Assembly: GCA_029210625.1 (NCBI GenBank)
Contig: JARGFU010000009.1
Span: forward strand, 1 to 64,000
Direction of reading: 5' to 3'
Length of the DNA: 64,000 nt
Source of the DNA: Deltaproteobacteria bacterium
GTDB taxonomy: Bacteria > Myxococcota > Myxococcia > SLRQ01
A model generated the notes under the pieces. That model was not told the origin of the DNA and did no database searches. It was given only the letters and a program-made list of their open reading frames with translations. This document shows, piece by piece, positions 30,560 to 39,187 of the stretch. Within the stretch, counting starts at the first letter, position 1; the number at the start of each line of letters is the position of its first letter. The position numbers and the translations under genes are program-made.

Positions 30560-31897
30560 ATGACCACGCCCCTCCAGACCCGGCTCGGGGTCCTTCGGGA
30601 CCAGGGTGTCTCCCAGACGATCTGTGACCGGCTCGGTGAGCTGATCGAACAGGGCCCGCCCGAGATCCTGGCCAAGGCGGTGCCGCCGCGGCTGGCGGCG
30701 GGGTGGGGGACGGATCCCGAGGAGACCCTCGAGGCCTTCCTGCACGCGACGCGGGTGGGGCTCTTCGATCTGGAGTGGGATCTGCGCTGCCCCAGCTGCA
30801 CCGGCCCGGTGCAGAACACGACCCACCTGCGCGAGCTGCGCTCGAAGGCGAGCTGTGACCTCTGCCAGATCGACTTCGAGGGCGGCTTCGACGACGCGGT
30901 CGAGGTGACCTTCCGCGTGCACCCCGATCTGCGAGACCTCTCCGGCCTCGATCTGGTGCAGGTGGTCCTGGCTCACATCGAGCCCTCGCCGGTGCTGCAG
31001 CTGCAGGCCGGGGCGGGGGGCAGGGCCGAGGGCGAGGTGGAGCTGAAGGAGGGGAACTACCACTGGATCGTGCCCGGGCAGATGGCCGCGGTCGGGATGC
31101 GGGTCGACGCCGCGGCGCCCGCCGGGGAGGCCGTGATCCGCCTGCGCAGCGACGGGCACCTGATCGATCGCGGCGCCTGGCTGCGGGCGCCGGGCACCTA
31201 CCGGGTCGTGCTGGAGGCGAGGCCGGAGGCCGACGACGAGATCCTCCTGACCCGGGCCTCGGACGCCCCCTGGATCTCGGCCGCGGAGATCGCCTGCCGC
31301 CAGAGCTTCCGGGATCTCTTCTCCTCGGAGCTGATCCGCGCCGACCAGACCTTCTCGGTGAAGAACCTCGCCTTCGTCTTCACCGACATCAAGGGCTCGA
31401 CCGAGCTCTACGAGCGCCTCGGTGACGCCCGGGCCTTCGAGCTGGTGCGGGAGCACTTCGACATCATCATCGAGCTGGTGAAGCGCCACCGGGGCGCCAT
31501 CGTGAAGACCATCGGCGACGCGGTGATGGCGACCTTCCAGTCCTCCGAGGACGCCCTGCGCTTCATCTTCGAGATGCACACCGACTTCGACCGCTTCAAC
31601 GAGGCCGAGGCCGTGCGCGACGACATCATCGTGAAGGTGGGCCTGCACCGGGGCCCCTGCATCGCGGTGAACCTGAACGACCGGATCGACTACTTCGGCC
31701 GCAGCGTGAACACCGCGGCCCGGGTCCAGGGGCTCTCGGTGGGGGGGGACATCGTGATCTCCGCCCGGACGGTCGAGGATCCGCGGGTCGAGGCCCTCCT
31801 CGGGGACGGGGGCTGGGGGCGAGAGGCCTTCGAGGCGGAGCTGAAGGGGATCGAGGGGAAGGTTCCCCTCCTGCGGCTCGCGCGCGCCGGTTCCTAG
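30560..31897 (+). CDS. Adenylate/guanylate cyclase with N-terminal DUF5939-like and zinc-ribbon region
   Basis: The C-terminal 180 residues are a class III nucleotide cyclase. Both metal aspartates are visible, in FVFTDIKGSTELY (near residue 275) and KTIGDAVMATF (near residue 318). FGRSVNTAARVQ near residue 380 covers the transition-state region. The first 250 residues resemble the DUF5939-type input domain and hold two CxxC pairs (CPSC and CDLC, near residues 77 and 98) that probably bind zinc. Cytosolic, no membrane segment. It should make cAMP or cGMP in response to an unknown signal. A CNMP-domain protein at 57815 could be a downstream reader. The stop is followed at once by a GTNNAC element. 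Confidence 0.87.
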   Translation: MTTPLQTRLGVLRDQGVSQTICDRLGELIEQGPPEILAKAVPPRLAAGWGTDPEETLEAFLHATRVGLFDLEWDLRCPSCTGPVQNTTHLRELRSKASCDLCQIDFEGGFDDAVEVTFRVHPDLRDLSGLDLVQVVLAHIEPSPVLQLQAGAGGRAEGEVELKEGNYHWIVPGQMAAVGMRVDAAAPAGEAVIRLRSDGHLIDRGAWLRAPGTYRVVLEARPEADDEILLTRASDAPWISAAEIACRQSFRDLFSSELIRADQTFSVKNLAFVFTDIKGSTELYERLGDARAFELVREHFDIIIELVKRHRGAIVKTIGDAVMATFQSSEDALRFIFEMHTDFDRFNEAEAVRDDIIVKVGLHRGPCIAVNLNDRIDYFGRSVNTAARVQGLSVGGDIVISARTVEDPRVEALLGDGGWGREAFEAELKGIEGKVPLLRLARAGS

Positions 31898-31948
31898 GAA
31901 AAGCCGTGCACGTCGACGTGCACGTGCACGTGCACGGGTTGGTCTACC
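31896..31948 (+). repeat. GTNNAC pentad element, copy 4
   Basis: The core at 31906-31935 is GTGCAC, GTCGAC and three GTGCAC. GGAAAAGCC precedes it and fuses with the cyclase stop codon (TAG at 31895-31897). GGGTTGGTCTACC follows. Confidence 0.88.
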
Positions 31949-31964
31949 GATTGCAGCTCCCGCG

Positions 31965-31991
31965 TTGACACCCTCTCGAAGGGCCGATACC
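31965..31991 (+). promoter_or_regulatory. Possible alr promoter
   Basis: A perfect TTGACA at 31965-31970 is followed after 15 bases by GATACC (31986-31991), a poor -10. It lies between the repeat element and the alr start. Confidence 0.3.
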
Positions 31992-32011
31992 GACTGCCGA
32001 GGTAATCCATC

Positions 32012-33229
32012 ATGTCCGCGACAACACCCCCCGTGTACCCCGCCCCACGCCTCCACCGTCCCACCCGGGTCGAGATCGATCTCGCGGCCCTGCAGCGCAA
32101 CGCCGTCGCCTGCCACCGGCTGGTGAGCGGCGCGGCGACGGGGGAGGGGGCCCCGCCCCGGACGCTGGTGGTGGTGAAGGCGGACGCCTACGGGCACGGC
32201 GCCACCCTGGTCGCCCCGGCCCTCCAGGCCGTCGCCGAGGAGGCCGACATCGCCTTCTTCGGGGTCGCCCTCATCGAGGAGGGGCTGGAGCTGCGCGCCG
32301 CCGGGATCGCCCTGCCGATCCTGGTGCTCGGCGGCGCCTTCGGCCAGGAGGGGCTGGTCGATGCGGTGCGCGAGGAGCTGACCCCGGTCGTCTTCCGGCC
32401 CGAGCACCTCCGCGACCTCTCCCTGGCGGCGGCCGCCGCGGGGCTGGAGGAGCCCTTCCCGGTGCACCTGAAGATCGACACCGGGATGGGGCGGATCGGG
32501 CTGCTCCCCGAGGAGCTGCCCGCCTTCCTCGACCACTTCGCCGACCACCCCCGCCTGCTCCTGGACGGAGTGCTCTCCCACTTCGCCAACGCCGATCTGG
32601 CCGACGACGAGGAGACCGAGGCCCAGTTCGAGCGCTTCGCCCGGGCGGTGGACGCCGTGCGCGAGGCCGGCCACCGGCCCCGCTGGATCCACCTGGCCAA
32701 CAGCGCCGCGACCCTGACCCGGACGGCGCGCGTCGCCGCCGGCGGGCAGCGGGTCTCCCACACCCTCATCCGCCCCGGGCTCGCCCTCTACGGCTACCCT
32801 CCCTCCGATCAGGCGCGCTCGGCGGCGAAGCTCGAGCCGGTGCTGCGCTGGAGCACCCGGATCTCGCACCTCAAGCGGGTCGGCAGCGGCTTCAAGGTCT
32901 CCTACGGTCAGACCTGGACCTCCCGCCGCGAGAGCCTCATCGCGACCCTCCCGGTGGGCTACGCCGACGGCTACGACCGCCGCAACTCGAACGGCGCGCC
33001 GGTGCTGGTCCACGGCCAGCGCTGCCCCGTCATCGGGCGGGTCTGCATGGATCTGATGATGATCGACGTCACCGACGTCCCCGAGGCCGCCGTGGGCGAC
33101 GAGGTCGTGCTCCTCGGGGCGCAGGGGGAGGGCTTCATCGGCGCCGACGAGCTCGCGGAGCGGGCGGGGACCATCTCCTACGAGGTGCTGTGTGGGGTCG
33201 GTCCCCGGGTTCCCCGCGGGGCCAAGTAG
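32012..33229 (+). CDS. alr: Alanine racemase
   Basis: Alr interconverts L- and D-alanine for peptidoglycan. The 405-residue fold-type III PLP enzyme has the cofactor lysine at residue 56 (VVKADAYGHGA). HLKIDTGMGRIGLLPEEL and SHFANAD are present, as is the second catalytic base tyrosine region (VSYGQTW) with LPVGYADGYDRR. The C-terminal VCMDLMMIDVT strand also matches. The N-terminus before PTRVEIDL is about 10 residues longer than usual. GTNNAC elements lie on both sides of the gene. Confidence 0.95.
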   Translation: MSATTPPVYPAPRLHRPTRVEIDLAALQRNAVACHRLVSGAATGEGAPPRTLVVVKADAYGHGATLVAPALQAVAEEADIAFFGVALIEEGLELRAAGIALPILVLGGAFGQEGLVDAVREELTPVVFRPEHLRDLSLAAAAAGLEEPFPVHLKIDTGMGRIGLLPEELPAFLDHFADHPRLLLDGVLSHFANADLADDEETEAQFERFARAVDAVREAGHRPRWIHLANSAATLTRTARVAAGGQRVSHTLIRPGLALYGYPPSDQARSAAKLEPVLRWSTRISHLKRVGSGFKVSYGQTWTSRRESLIATLPVGYADGYDRRNSNGAPVLVHGQRCPVIGRVCMDLMMIDVTDVPEAAVGDEVVLLGAQGEGFIGADELAERAGTISYEVLCGVGPRVPRGAK

Positions 33230-33235
33230 CTGCCC

Positions 33236-33287
33236 CGGGCCAGACCCGTACACGTGTACGTGCACGTCGACGTGTACGGCTTCTCGG
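33236..33287 (+). repeat. GTNNAC pentad element, copy 5
   Basis: The core at 33248-33277 is GTACAC, GTGTAC, GTGCAC, GTCGAC, GTGTAC. The left flank is CCAGACCC and the right flank GGCTTCTCGGGG. The core starts 18 bases after the alr stop. Confidence 0.88.
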
Positions 33288-33312
33288 GGCTCCCCGCTGG
33301 ACTTCCTCTTTC

Positions 33313-33321
33313 TGCTATCTT
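33313..33321 (+). promoter_or_regulatory. Possible extended -10 box of the mla operon
   Basis: TGCTATCTT lies 53 bases before the mlaE-like GTG start. No matching -35 was identified between it and the repeat element. Confidence 0.3.
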
Positions 33322-33374
33322 CGGCGGTCCGGGGTCCGCGAGGGGCGGACCTCCCCAGAGGGTAGAGTCACGCA

Positions 33375-34157
33375 GTGAGAGCCATCCGGGCATTCTTCGA
33401 GTCCATCGGTCAGTCGGTGCTCTCCTTCTTCACGGCGCTGGGGGGGATGATGGTGCTCCTCTTCCAGACCCTGGTCTGGGGTCTCCGGCCGCCCTACCGC
33501 TTCTCCCTCTTCTTCATCCAGGCCGAGTCCATCGGCGTGGGCTCCCTCTTCATCGTCGCCCTGACCGGCCTCTTCACCGGGATGGTCTTCGCCGAGCAGT
33601 CGAACTACGCCTTCGGGCTCTTCGGCGCCGAGGGGCTGACCGGCGCGACCGTGACCCTCTCCCTGACCCGCGAGCTGGCGCCGGTGCTCACCGCCCTGAT
33701 GGTCACCGGCCGCTCGGGCTCCGCGATGACCTCCGAGCTGGGCACCATGCGGGTCACCGAGCAGATCGACGCGCTGACCACCATGGCGGTGAACCCGATC
33801 CAGTACCTGGTGGTGCCCCGGATCACGGCCTCCACCCTGATGGTGCCGGCCCTCTGCATGGTCTTCAACGTGGTCGGGGTGATGGGCGCCTACGGGGTGA
33901 GCGTGGTCTTCGGAGACCAGAGCGCCGGCACCTTCATCGACCGGACCCGCTACCTGGTCGACCCCATCGACATCTGGTCCGGCGCGGTGAAGGCCACGGT
34001 CTTCGGCACCGTCATCGCGCTCATCGCCTGTTTCCGGGGCTTCTACGCCTCGGGCGGCTCCAAGGGCGTGGGGCTGGCCACCACCGAGGCTGTGGTGACG
34101 GCCTCCATCGCCATCTTCATCCTCGACTACTTCCTCACGGTCCTCCTCCTCATCTGA
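33375..34157 (+). CDS. mlaE: MlaE-family ABC transporter permease
   Basis: The 260-residue integral membrane protein shows the MlaE signature. It has FTGMVFAEQ near residue 65, LTRELAPVLTALMVTGRSG near residue 95, and the EQIDAL segment that couples to the ATPase, with five to six membrane helices. It moves phospholipids between inner and outer membrane with MlaF and an MCE protein. The start is GTG at 33375. The stop shares a base with the mlaF ATG. Confidence 0.92.
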   Translation: MRAIRAFFESIGQSVLSFFTALGGMMVLLFQTLVWGLRPPYRFSLFFIQAESIGVGSLFIVALTGLFTGMVFAEQSNYAFGLFGAEGLTGATVTLSLTRELAPVLTALMVTGRSGSAMTSELGTMRVTEQIDALTTMAVNPIQYLVVPRITASTLMVPALCMVFNVVGVMGAYGVSVVFGDQSAGTFIDRTRYLVDPIDIWSGAVKATVFGTVIALIACFRGFYASGGSKGVGLATTEAVVTASIAIFILDYFLTVLLLI

Positions 34158-34906
34158 TGCCCGAGCCCATCATCAAGATCCGGGGGCTCCACAAGTCCTT
34201 CGGGGACCACCACGTCCTGCGGGGCATCGATCTCGACATCGAGGCCGGCAGCACCGTGGTCATCCTCGGGGCCTCGGGCTCGGGCAAGAGCGTGCTGATG
34301 AAGCACATGATCGGCCTGCTCAAGCCCGACGCGGGCCAGGTCCTCGTGGACGACGAGGACATCGTGAGCATGGGCGAGTCCGAGCTGCAGCGGGTCCGCC
34401 AGAAATTCGGGATGGTCTTCCAGCAGGCGGCCCTCTTCGACTCGATGACCGTCTTCGACAACGTCGCCTTCCCCCTGCGCGAGCACAGCCGCCGGATGCC
34501 CTTGAAGGAGGTCCGGGAGAGGGTCGCCGAGAAGCTCGGCGCCGTGGGCCTCTCGGGCACCGAGGAGAAGCTCCCCGCTGAGCTCTCCGGCGGCATGCGC
34601 AAGCGGGTCGGCCTGGCCCGGGGCCTGGTCCTCGATCCCAAGATCGTCCTCTACGACGAGCCCACCACGGGGCTCGATCCCCTCACCACCGACGACGTGG
34701 ACGAGATGATCCTCGAGGCCCGCAGGGCCTTCGAGGTGACCAGCGTGGTCATCTCCCACGACATCGCCAGCGCCTTCAAGGTGGCGACCAAGCTGGCGGT
34801 CCTCTACCATGGGGAAATCGTCGCGGAGGGGAACCAGGACGAGCTTCGAGCCCATCCTCATCCTCATGTGCAGGAGTTCCTGGGCATGTGGTTCTCCAAG
34901 AACTGA
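34157..34906 (+). CDS. mlaF: MlaF-family ABC transporter ATPase
   Basis: The 249-residue ATPase has Walker A GASGSGKSV near residue 38, the Q-loop FGMVFQQAALFDS, signature LSGGMRKRVGLARG, Walker B IVLYDEPTTGLDP, and the switch histidine in VISHD. It powers the MlaE permease in lipid transport. The translational overlap with mlaE and the next gene 7 bases on indicate one operon, mlaE-mlaF-MCE. Confidence 0.93.
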   Translation: MPEPIIKIRGLHKSFGDHHVLRGIDLDIEAGSTVVILGASGSGKSVLMKHMIGLLKPDAGQVLVDDEDIVSMGESELQRVRQKFGMVFQQAALFDSMTVFDNVAFPLREHSRRMPLKEVRERVAEKLGAVGLSGTEEKLPAELSGGMRKRVGLARGLVLDPKIVLYDEPTTGLDPLTTDDVDEMILEARRAFEVTSVVISHDIASAFKVATKLAVLYHGEIVAEGNQDELRAHPHPHVQEFLGMWFSKN

Positions 34907-34912
34907 CACCTC

Positions 34913-36499
34913 ATGCAGAACTTCTGGTCACCTCTGAAAGTCGGCGTGCTCACCATGGGCGCGCTCCTCTCGGCGATCTACGGCATCGCCGAGGTCACCA
35001 AGAGCAGCCTCGACGACGACAACTCCTACGTGCTCACCGCGGTCTTCCAGGACGCCTCGGGGCTGCGCACCAAGAGCAGGGTGCAGATCGCCGGCATCGA
35101 GGTCGGACAGATCGACGACATCCGCCTCGAGGGCGCCCGCGCGCGGGTCTACCTGCGGGTGAAGAAAGAGGTGCCCCTCCACCTCGACGCCCGCGCCAGC
35201 AAGCGCAGCGAGGGCTTCATCGGCGACATGGCCCTCGACCTCTGGCCGGGCACCGAGGAGAAGGCCCTGCTCAAGCACGGGGACGAGATCAAGGACGTGC
35301 AGTCCATGGGCGACATGGACAAGGTCTTCGCCACCCTCGGGGACATCACCGAGGACATCCAGGCGATGACCTCCAACCTGCGCACTCTGCTGGCCGGCGA
35401 CGACGTCGGCGGCATCAAGAAGATCATCGACGAGATCGGGCTGCTCACCGAGAAGGTGAACGAGACCATCGGCGAGGCCGGCGTGAAGCTGAAGGCCATC
35501 CTGGAGGACGTCCAGGAGGTCACCGGCTCGGTCACCGACCTGGCCGACGAGGAGGCGAAGACGGTCAGCAGCATCCTGCGCAACGTCGACAAGGTCTCCC
35601 AGCAGATGCAGGCCGCCATCACCGACGTCCAGGACGTCCTGGCCACGGTGAAGGGGGTCCTGGGGACCTCCGAGGGGGAGCTCAAGGACGGGGTCGCGGG
35701 CATCCGCCAGAGCCTGGAGAAGGTGAACAGCTCCCTCGATCAGCTCAACTCGGTCACCACCAAGATCTCGGAGGGGGAGGGGACCATCGGCCGGCTGGTC
35801 ACCGACGACACCCTCATCCGCGAGATCGAGGAGACCGTCGGCGACGCCGCCGACTTCGTGGACCGCCTGATCAAGCTGCAGACCGAGGTCAGCCTGATCT
35901 CCGAGTTCCACACCCGCAAGGCCTCCAGCCGGGAGAACCTGGGCCTGCGCCTGATCCCCTCCGAGGACAAGTGGTACGAGGTGGCGGTGATCAGCCCGCC
36001 CCGGGGCATCCCCGAGATCGAGACCACGGACGTCATCGACGAGAACGGGAACGTCACCACCACCACCCTGCGCACCACCAAGAACGGGATCGGCTTCAAC
36101 CTCCTCTTCGCCCACCGCTGGCGGATGAAGGGCTGGTCGGTCACCGGCAAGTTCGGCCTCATCGAGACCACCGGCGGCCTGGCCGGCGACGTGGGCCTCT
36201 TCGGGGAGCACCTGCGCCTCTCGGTGGAGGCCTACGAGTTCACCAGCATGGACCGGAAGTACCCGCGGGTGCGGGCCTTCGCCACGATCTCCTTCCTCAA
36301 GCACCTCTACGTCACCGGCGGCGTGGACGATGCCCTGAACCCCACGACCGTCGCTCCGGCGGGGGTCGGCGGGGCGGACGCGGCCCGCTTCGAGCTGCCC
36401 GCCCGGGACTTCTTCGTGGGCGCGGGCTTCTACTTCACCGACGAGGACCTCAAGACCCTCCTCACCACGGTCGGGGTCCCGAGCATGGGGGGTGGGTAG
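34913..36499 (+). CDS. MCE-domain protein with long helical region and C-terminal extension
   Basis: The protein starts with a single membrane anchor (VGVLTMGALLSAIYGIAEV) followed by an MCE domain (about residues 38-125, ASGLRTKSRVQIAGIEVGQI). Next come some 180 residues of helix/coiled coil with repeated TDVQ/NSVT pattern, and about 200 residues at the end that look beta-rich (WYEVAVISPP, LLFAHRWRMKGW, FAGAGFYFTDEDL-like). At 528 residues it is far longer than E. coli MlaD (183). The extension may form part of a tunnel across the periplasm or contact the outer membrane. It serves as the lipid shuttle partner of MlaE/MlaF. No mlaC or mlaB follows. Confidence 0.87.
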   Translation: MQNFWSPLKVGVLTMGALLSAIYGIAEVTKSSLDDDNSYVLTAVFQDASGLRTKSRVQIAGIEVGQIDDIRLEGARARVYLRVKKEVPLHLDARASKRSEGFIGDMALDLWPGTEEKALLKHGDEIKDVQSMGDMDKVFATLGDITEDIQAMTSNLRTLLAGDDVGGIKKIIDEIGLLTEKVNETIGEAGVKLKAILEDVQEVTGSVTDLADEEAKTVSSILRNVDKVSQQMQAAITDVQDVLATVKGVLGTSEGELKDGVAGIRQSLEKVNSSLDQLNSVTTKISEGEGTIGRLVTDDTLIREIEETVGDAADFVDRLIKLQTEVSLISEFHTRKASSRENLGLRLIPSEDKWYEVAVISPPRGIPEIETTDVIDENGNVTTTTLRTTKNGIGFNLLFAHRWRMKGWSVTGKFGLIETTGGLAGDVGLFGEHLRLSVEAYEFTSMDRKYPRVRAFATISFLKHLYVTGGVDDALNPTTVAPAGVGGADAARFELPARDFFVGAGFYFTDEDLKTLLTTVGVPSMGGG

Positions 36500-36512
36500 A
36501 AATACCTACTCC

Positions 36513-36541
36513 GGAACCAAAGTGCTTGATCTTTGGGTTCC
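36513..36541. promoter_or_regulatory. Imperfect inverted repeat between the mla operon and rpsP
   Basis: The arms GGAACCAAAG (36513-36522) and CTTTGGGTTCC (36531-36541) match except for one extra G. It could be the mla terminator, though only a C run follows, or an operator overlapping the -35 of rpsP. Confidence 0.4.
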
Positions 36542-36554
36542 CCCCACATAAATA
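36526..36554 (+). promoter_or_regulatory. Possible rpsP promoter
   Basis: TTGATC (36526-36531) is followed by an AT-rich CATAAATA box (about 36547-36554). This is the most AT-rich spot for kilobases around, and it lies about 80 bases before rpsP. Confidence 0.4.
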
Positions 36555-36633
36555 CGCGTGCTTCGACCCGCCCGTGGCAGCTGTGCCGACGGGGCGCGCG
36601 CGAATTCCCGCAAGATTTCACGAGAGGTAATCC

Positions 36634-36894
36634 ATGGCGACTGTCCTTCGACTGGCCCGTGCCGGTGCCAAGAAGAAGCCCTTCTACCACGTGGTGGCGG
36701 CCGATACCCGGTCTCCCCGCGACGGCCGTTTCATCGAGAAGATCGGGACCTACGACCCCTCCAACAAGGAGAGCGGCGTGAACTTCAAGGCCGATCGCGT
36801 CGATCACTGGCTCTCCGTCGGCGCTCGTCAGAGCCCGACCGTGGCCGGTCTGATCAAAGCCTGGAAGAAGCAGGCCGCTTCTTCCGAGGCCTGA
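36634..36894 (+). CDS. rpsP: 30S ribosomal protein S16
   Basis: The 86-residue protein begins [20 protein letters not shown] and continues with [13 protein letters not shown], the standard S16 signature. It starts the classic rpsP-khpA-rimM-trmD-rplS operon. GAGAGG is placed 6 bases before the ATG. Confidence 0.95.
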   Translation: MATVLRLARAGAKKKPFYHVVAADTRSPRDGRFIEKIGTYDPSNKESGVNFKADRVDHWLSVGARQSPTVAGLIKAWKKQAASSEA

Positions 36895-36916
36895 AGCTCT
36901 CGATCGCGGTACGTGT

Positions 36917-36941
36917 GAGGGCCTCGAGCAGCGAGGCCCTC
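36917..36941 (+). terminator. Hairpin between rpsP and khpA
   Basis: Perfect 10-base arms GAGGGCCTCG and CGAGGCCCTC flank a 5-base loop. No uridine run follows, so it is more likely an attenuator or mRNA-stability hairpin than a full terminator. Confidence 0.45.
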
Positions 36942-36976
36942 GCGGCGTTCCTCCGCTCGACCGACGACCCCGCTCT

Positions 36977-37234
36977 ATGAACAGCGGAGCCACCACGCCC
37001 GTGCTCGAGGAACTGGTGACGCAGATCGCCTGCGCCCTGGTCGACGAGGTCGATCAGGTCCAGGTGAACGTCATCCAGGGCGAGCAGACCTCGGTGATCG
37101 AGCTGAAGGTCGCCAAGAGCGACCTCGGCAAGATCATCGGGCGCAAGGGCCGGACGGCGACCGCCATGCGCACCATCCTCGCCGCCGCCTCCACCAAGCT
37201 GCGGCAGCGCACGGTGCTCGAGATCATCGAGTAG
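36977..37234 (+). CDS. khpA: KH-domain RNA-binding protein KhpA
   Basis: The 85-residue protein contains one KH domain with the GxxG loop in [16 protein letters not shown]. It sits between rpsP and rimM, exactly where KhpA (YlqC) is found. KhpA binds RNA, often with KhpB, and affects cell division in other bacteria. Confidence 0.92.
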   Translation: MNSGATTPVLEELVTQIACALVDEVDQVQVNVIQGEQTSVIELKVAKSDLGKIIGRKGRTATAMRTILAAASTKLRQRTVLEIIE

Positions 37235-37266
37235 GTCTCCTCTTCGCGCCGCTCGAAGGACTCGCG

Positions 37267-37788
37267 ATGCGTGGCACCTCGCAGGATCGGGTCATCCTCG
37301 GCACCCTCGGCCGCCCCCACGGCCTGAAGGGCGAGCTGCGCTTCTTCCCCGGGCACCCGGAGTCGGAGCTGCTGGAGTCCCTCGAGGTGGTCCACCTGGG
37401 CGAGCGCGGCGAGCGCGGCGTCCTCGGGGCGCGCCCGGCGGGGCGCTTCTGGATCCTCGAGCTGGAGGGGGTGAGGGATCGCGACGCCGCCGAGGCCCTC
37501 AAGGGGGTCGAGGTCTGGGTCCCGCGGGACACGCTGCCGGAGCCCGAGGAGGGCGAGACCTACCTCACCGACCTGATCGGCTGCGAGGTGTGCAGCCAGG
37601 AGGGTGAGCGCCTCGGCCGGATCACCGGCCTCGAGGTGGGGGGGAGCCAGGCCTTCCTCACCGTGGAGGCCAGCGGAGGGGACTGGCTCCTGCCTGCGGT
37701 GGAGGCCTTCCTCGTCGAGCTGGACGAGGCGTCCCGGATCCTGACCGTCTCCCTCCCCGAGGGTCTGGTGGAGAGCCAGAGGGAGTAG
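37267..37788 (+). CDS. rimM: Ribosome maturation factor RimM
   Basis: RimM binds S19 and assists 30S head assembly. The 173-residue protein starts with [20 protein letters not shown] and has the second-domain motif [14 protein letters not shown]-barrel end, [14 protein letters not shown], matches the family. GAAGGA precedes the ATG, and trmD starts 4 bases after the stop. Confidence 0.94.
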   Translation: MRGTSQDRVILGTLGRPHGLKGELRFFPGHPESELLESLEVVHLGERGERGVLGARPAGRFWILELEGVRDRDAAEALKGVEVWVPRDTLPEPEEGETYLTDLIGCEVCSQEGERLGRITGLEVGGSQAFLTVEASGGDWLLPAVEAFLVELDEASRILTVSLPEGLVESQRE

Positions 37789-37792
37789 GGCG

Positions 37793-38545
37793 ATGCGCTT
37801 CGAGATCCTGACCCTCTTCCCCGAGCTGCTCCAGGAGCCCCTCCAGGGGAGCATCCTCGGCCGGGCGGAGACCGCGGGGCACGTGCGCTACGACTTCCGG
37901 AACATCCGGGATCACGCGGAGGGGAAGCACCGCATCGTCGACGACTCGCCCTACGGGGGCGGGGCCGGGATGGTGATGAAGCCCGAGCCGCTGGTGGCCG
38001 CCATCGAGGCGGCCCGGGGAGGCGGCGAGAGCGCCGCGGGGCAGCGGGTGGTCCTCCTGGGGCCGGCCGGGGCGCCCTTCACCCAGGAGAAGGCCCGGGA
38101 GCTCGCCACCCTGGAGCACCTGATCCTCGTCTGCGGCCGCTACGAGGGCGTGGACGAGCGGGTCCGGAGCTTCATCGACGAGGAGATCTCGGTGGGGGAC
38201 TTCGTCCTCTCCGGGGGCGAGCCTGCCGCCTGGGTGGTGGTGGACGCCGTGACCCGCCTCCTGCCCGGGGTCCTGGGCAACGCCGAGTCCGCGGAGGCCG
38301 AGTCCTTCGAGGACGGCTGCCTGGAGCACCCCCACTACACGCGCCCCCCCGTCTTCCGGGGCCTGGAGGTCCCGGAGGTCCTGAAGTCCGGGGATCACGC
38401 CAAGATCGCCCGCTATCGCCGGATCGCGTCGCTGCAGCGCACCCGCGCCCGCCGGCCGGACCTCTTCGCCCGCCTCCAGCTAGACCCGAAGGAGGCGGCC
38501 CTCCTGGCCGCCGAGGGGCCGGGCGAGGAAGGTGAAGGCGAATGA
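37793..38545 (+). CDS. trmD: tRNA (guanine-N1)-methyltransferase
   Basis: TrmD methylates G37 of tRNAs. The 250-residue SPOUT enzyme has [10 protein letters not shown], the substrate loop [30 protein letters not shown] near residue 115, and the trefoil-knot segment [17 protein letters not shown]. The C-terminal domain segment [13 protein letters not shown] is also present. Confidence 0.95.
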   Translation: MRFEILTLFPELLQEPLQGSILGRAETAGHVRYDFRNIRDHAEGKHRIVDDSPYGGGAGMVMKPEPLVAAIEAARGGGESAAGQRVVLLGPAGAPFTQEKARELATLEHLILVCGRYEGVDERVRSFIDEEISVGDFVLSGGEPAAWVVVDAVTRLLPGVLGNAESAEAESFEDGCLEHPHYTRPPVFRGLEVPEVLKSGDHAKIARYRRIASLQRTRARRPDLFARLQLDPKEAALLAAEGPGEEGEGE

Positions 38546-38556
38546 AGCGAAAAGAC

Positions 38557-38597
38557 TTGAGTTATCGAGCCAATGCCGGTAAACACGCCGGCTCCCA
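38557..38597 (+). other. Leader hairpin before rplS
   Basis: GCCGG and CCGGC arms around TAAACACG, flanked by an AT-richer stretch ending in AAGCTTTGTAG, lie in the 71 bases between trmD and rplS. It may be a ribosomal-protein leader. No known L19 leader consensus was recognised. Confidence 0.3.
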
Positions 38598-38616
38598 AGC
38601 TTTGTAGAGGTACGCC

Positions 38617-39084
38617 ATGCGTCAGAAGGCCATCAACGATATCGAGAGCCGTTGTCTCCGCACCGACATCCCGCGGATCCACCCGGGCGACACCGTCCGC
38701 GTCCACCTGCGCATCAGCGAGGGTGACAAGGAGCGCGTCCAGGTCTTCGAGGGCGTCGTCCTCCGCGTGAAGGGCCAGAACGCGCTCGCCACCTTCACCG
38801 TGCGCAAGGTCTCCTTCGGCATCGGCGTCGAGCGGATCTTCCCGCTCTACTCCCCGCGGATCGAGAAGGTGGAGATCGCCGCCTCCGGCCGCGTGCGCCG
38901 CGCTCGCCTCTACTACCTCCGCGCGCTCTCCGGGAAGAAGGCCCGCCTCAAGGGCACCCAGATCGGCGATCGCGGTCGCGAGCTGCCCGCCTCGCTCGTC
39001 TCCAGCTCGGACCCCGAGGCCAGCGTGGCCCCCGAGGCGGTCCCGGCCGCGGACGCCGCTGGCGACGAGGCCTCCGCCGAGTGA
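38617..39084 (+). CDS. rplS: 50S ribosomal protein L19
   Basis: L19 lies at the subunit interface. The first 115 residues match the family ([68 protein letters not shown]). An Ala/Glu/Pro-rich tail of about 40 residues extends beyond the usual length of 115-125. The gene ends the rpsP operon and has a strong hairpin behind it. Confidence 0.95.
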   Translation: MRQKAINDIESRCLRTDIPRIHPGDTVRVHLRISEGDKERVQVFEGVVLRVKGQNALATFTVRKVSFGIGVERIFPLYSPRIEKVEIAASGRVRRARLYYLRALSGKKARLKGTQIGDRGRELPASLVSSSDPEASVAPEAVPAADAAGDEASAE

Positions 39085-39090
39085 GCCGAA

Positions 39091-39126
39091 GGGCGCCCGG
39101 GACCGGGCGCCCACTCCAGCATTTGG
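39091..39126 (+). terminator. Terminator after rplS
   Basis: Perfect 10-base arms GGGCGCCCGG (39091-39100) and CCGGGCGCCC (39103-39112) flank a 2-base centre and are followed by CAGCATTTGG. The stem is very stable, the uridine run weak. Confidence 0.65.
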
Positions 39127-39187
39127 CCACGTGAGTCGCGGCCGGGACTTGAGGTAGAGTGAGTCCCGTTCGCCAGCGAAGCGTGCC

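Noticed and set aside
29063-33265. A 1400-residue open frame on the minus strand
   Set aside because: Antisense to the beta-CASP, cyclase and alr genes. Its N-terminus (HVHVYGSG) is only the translation of a GTNNAC element.
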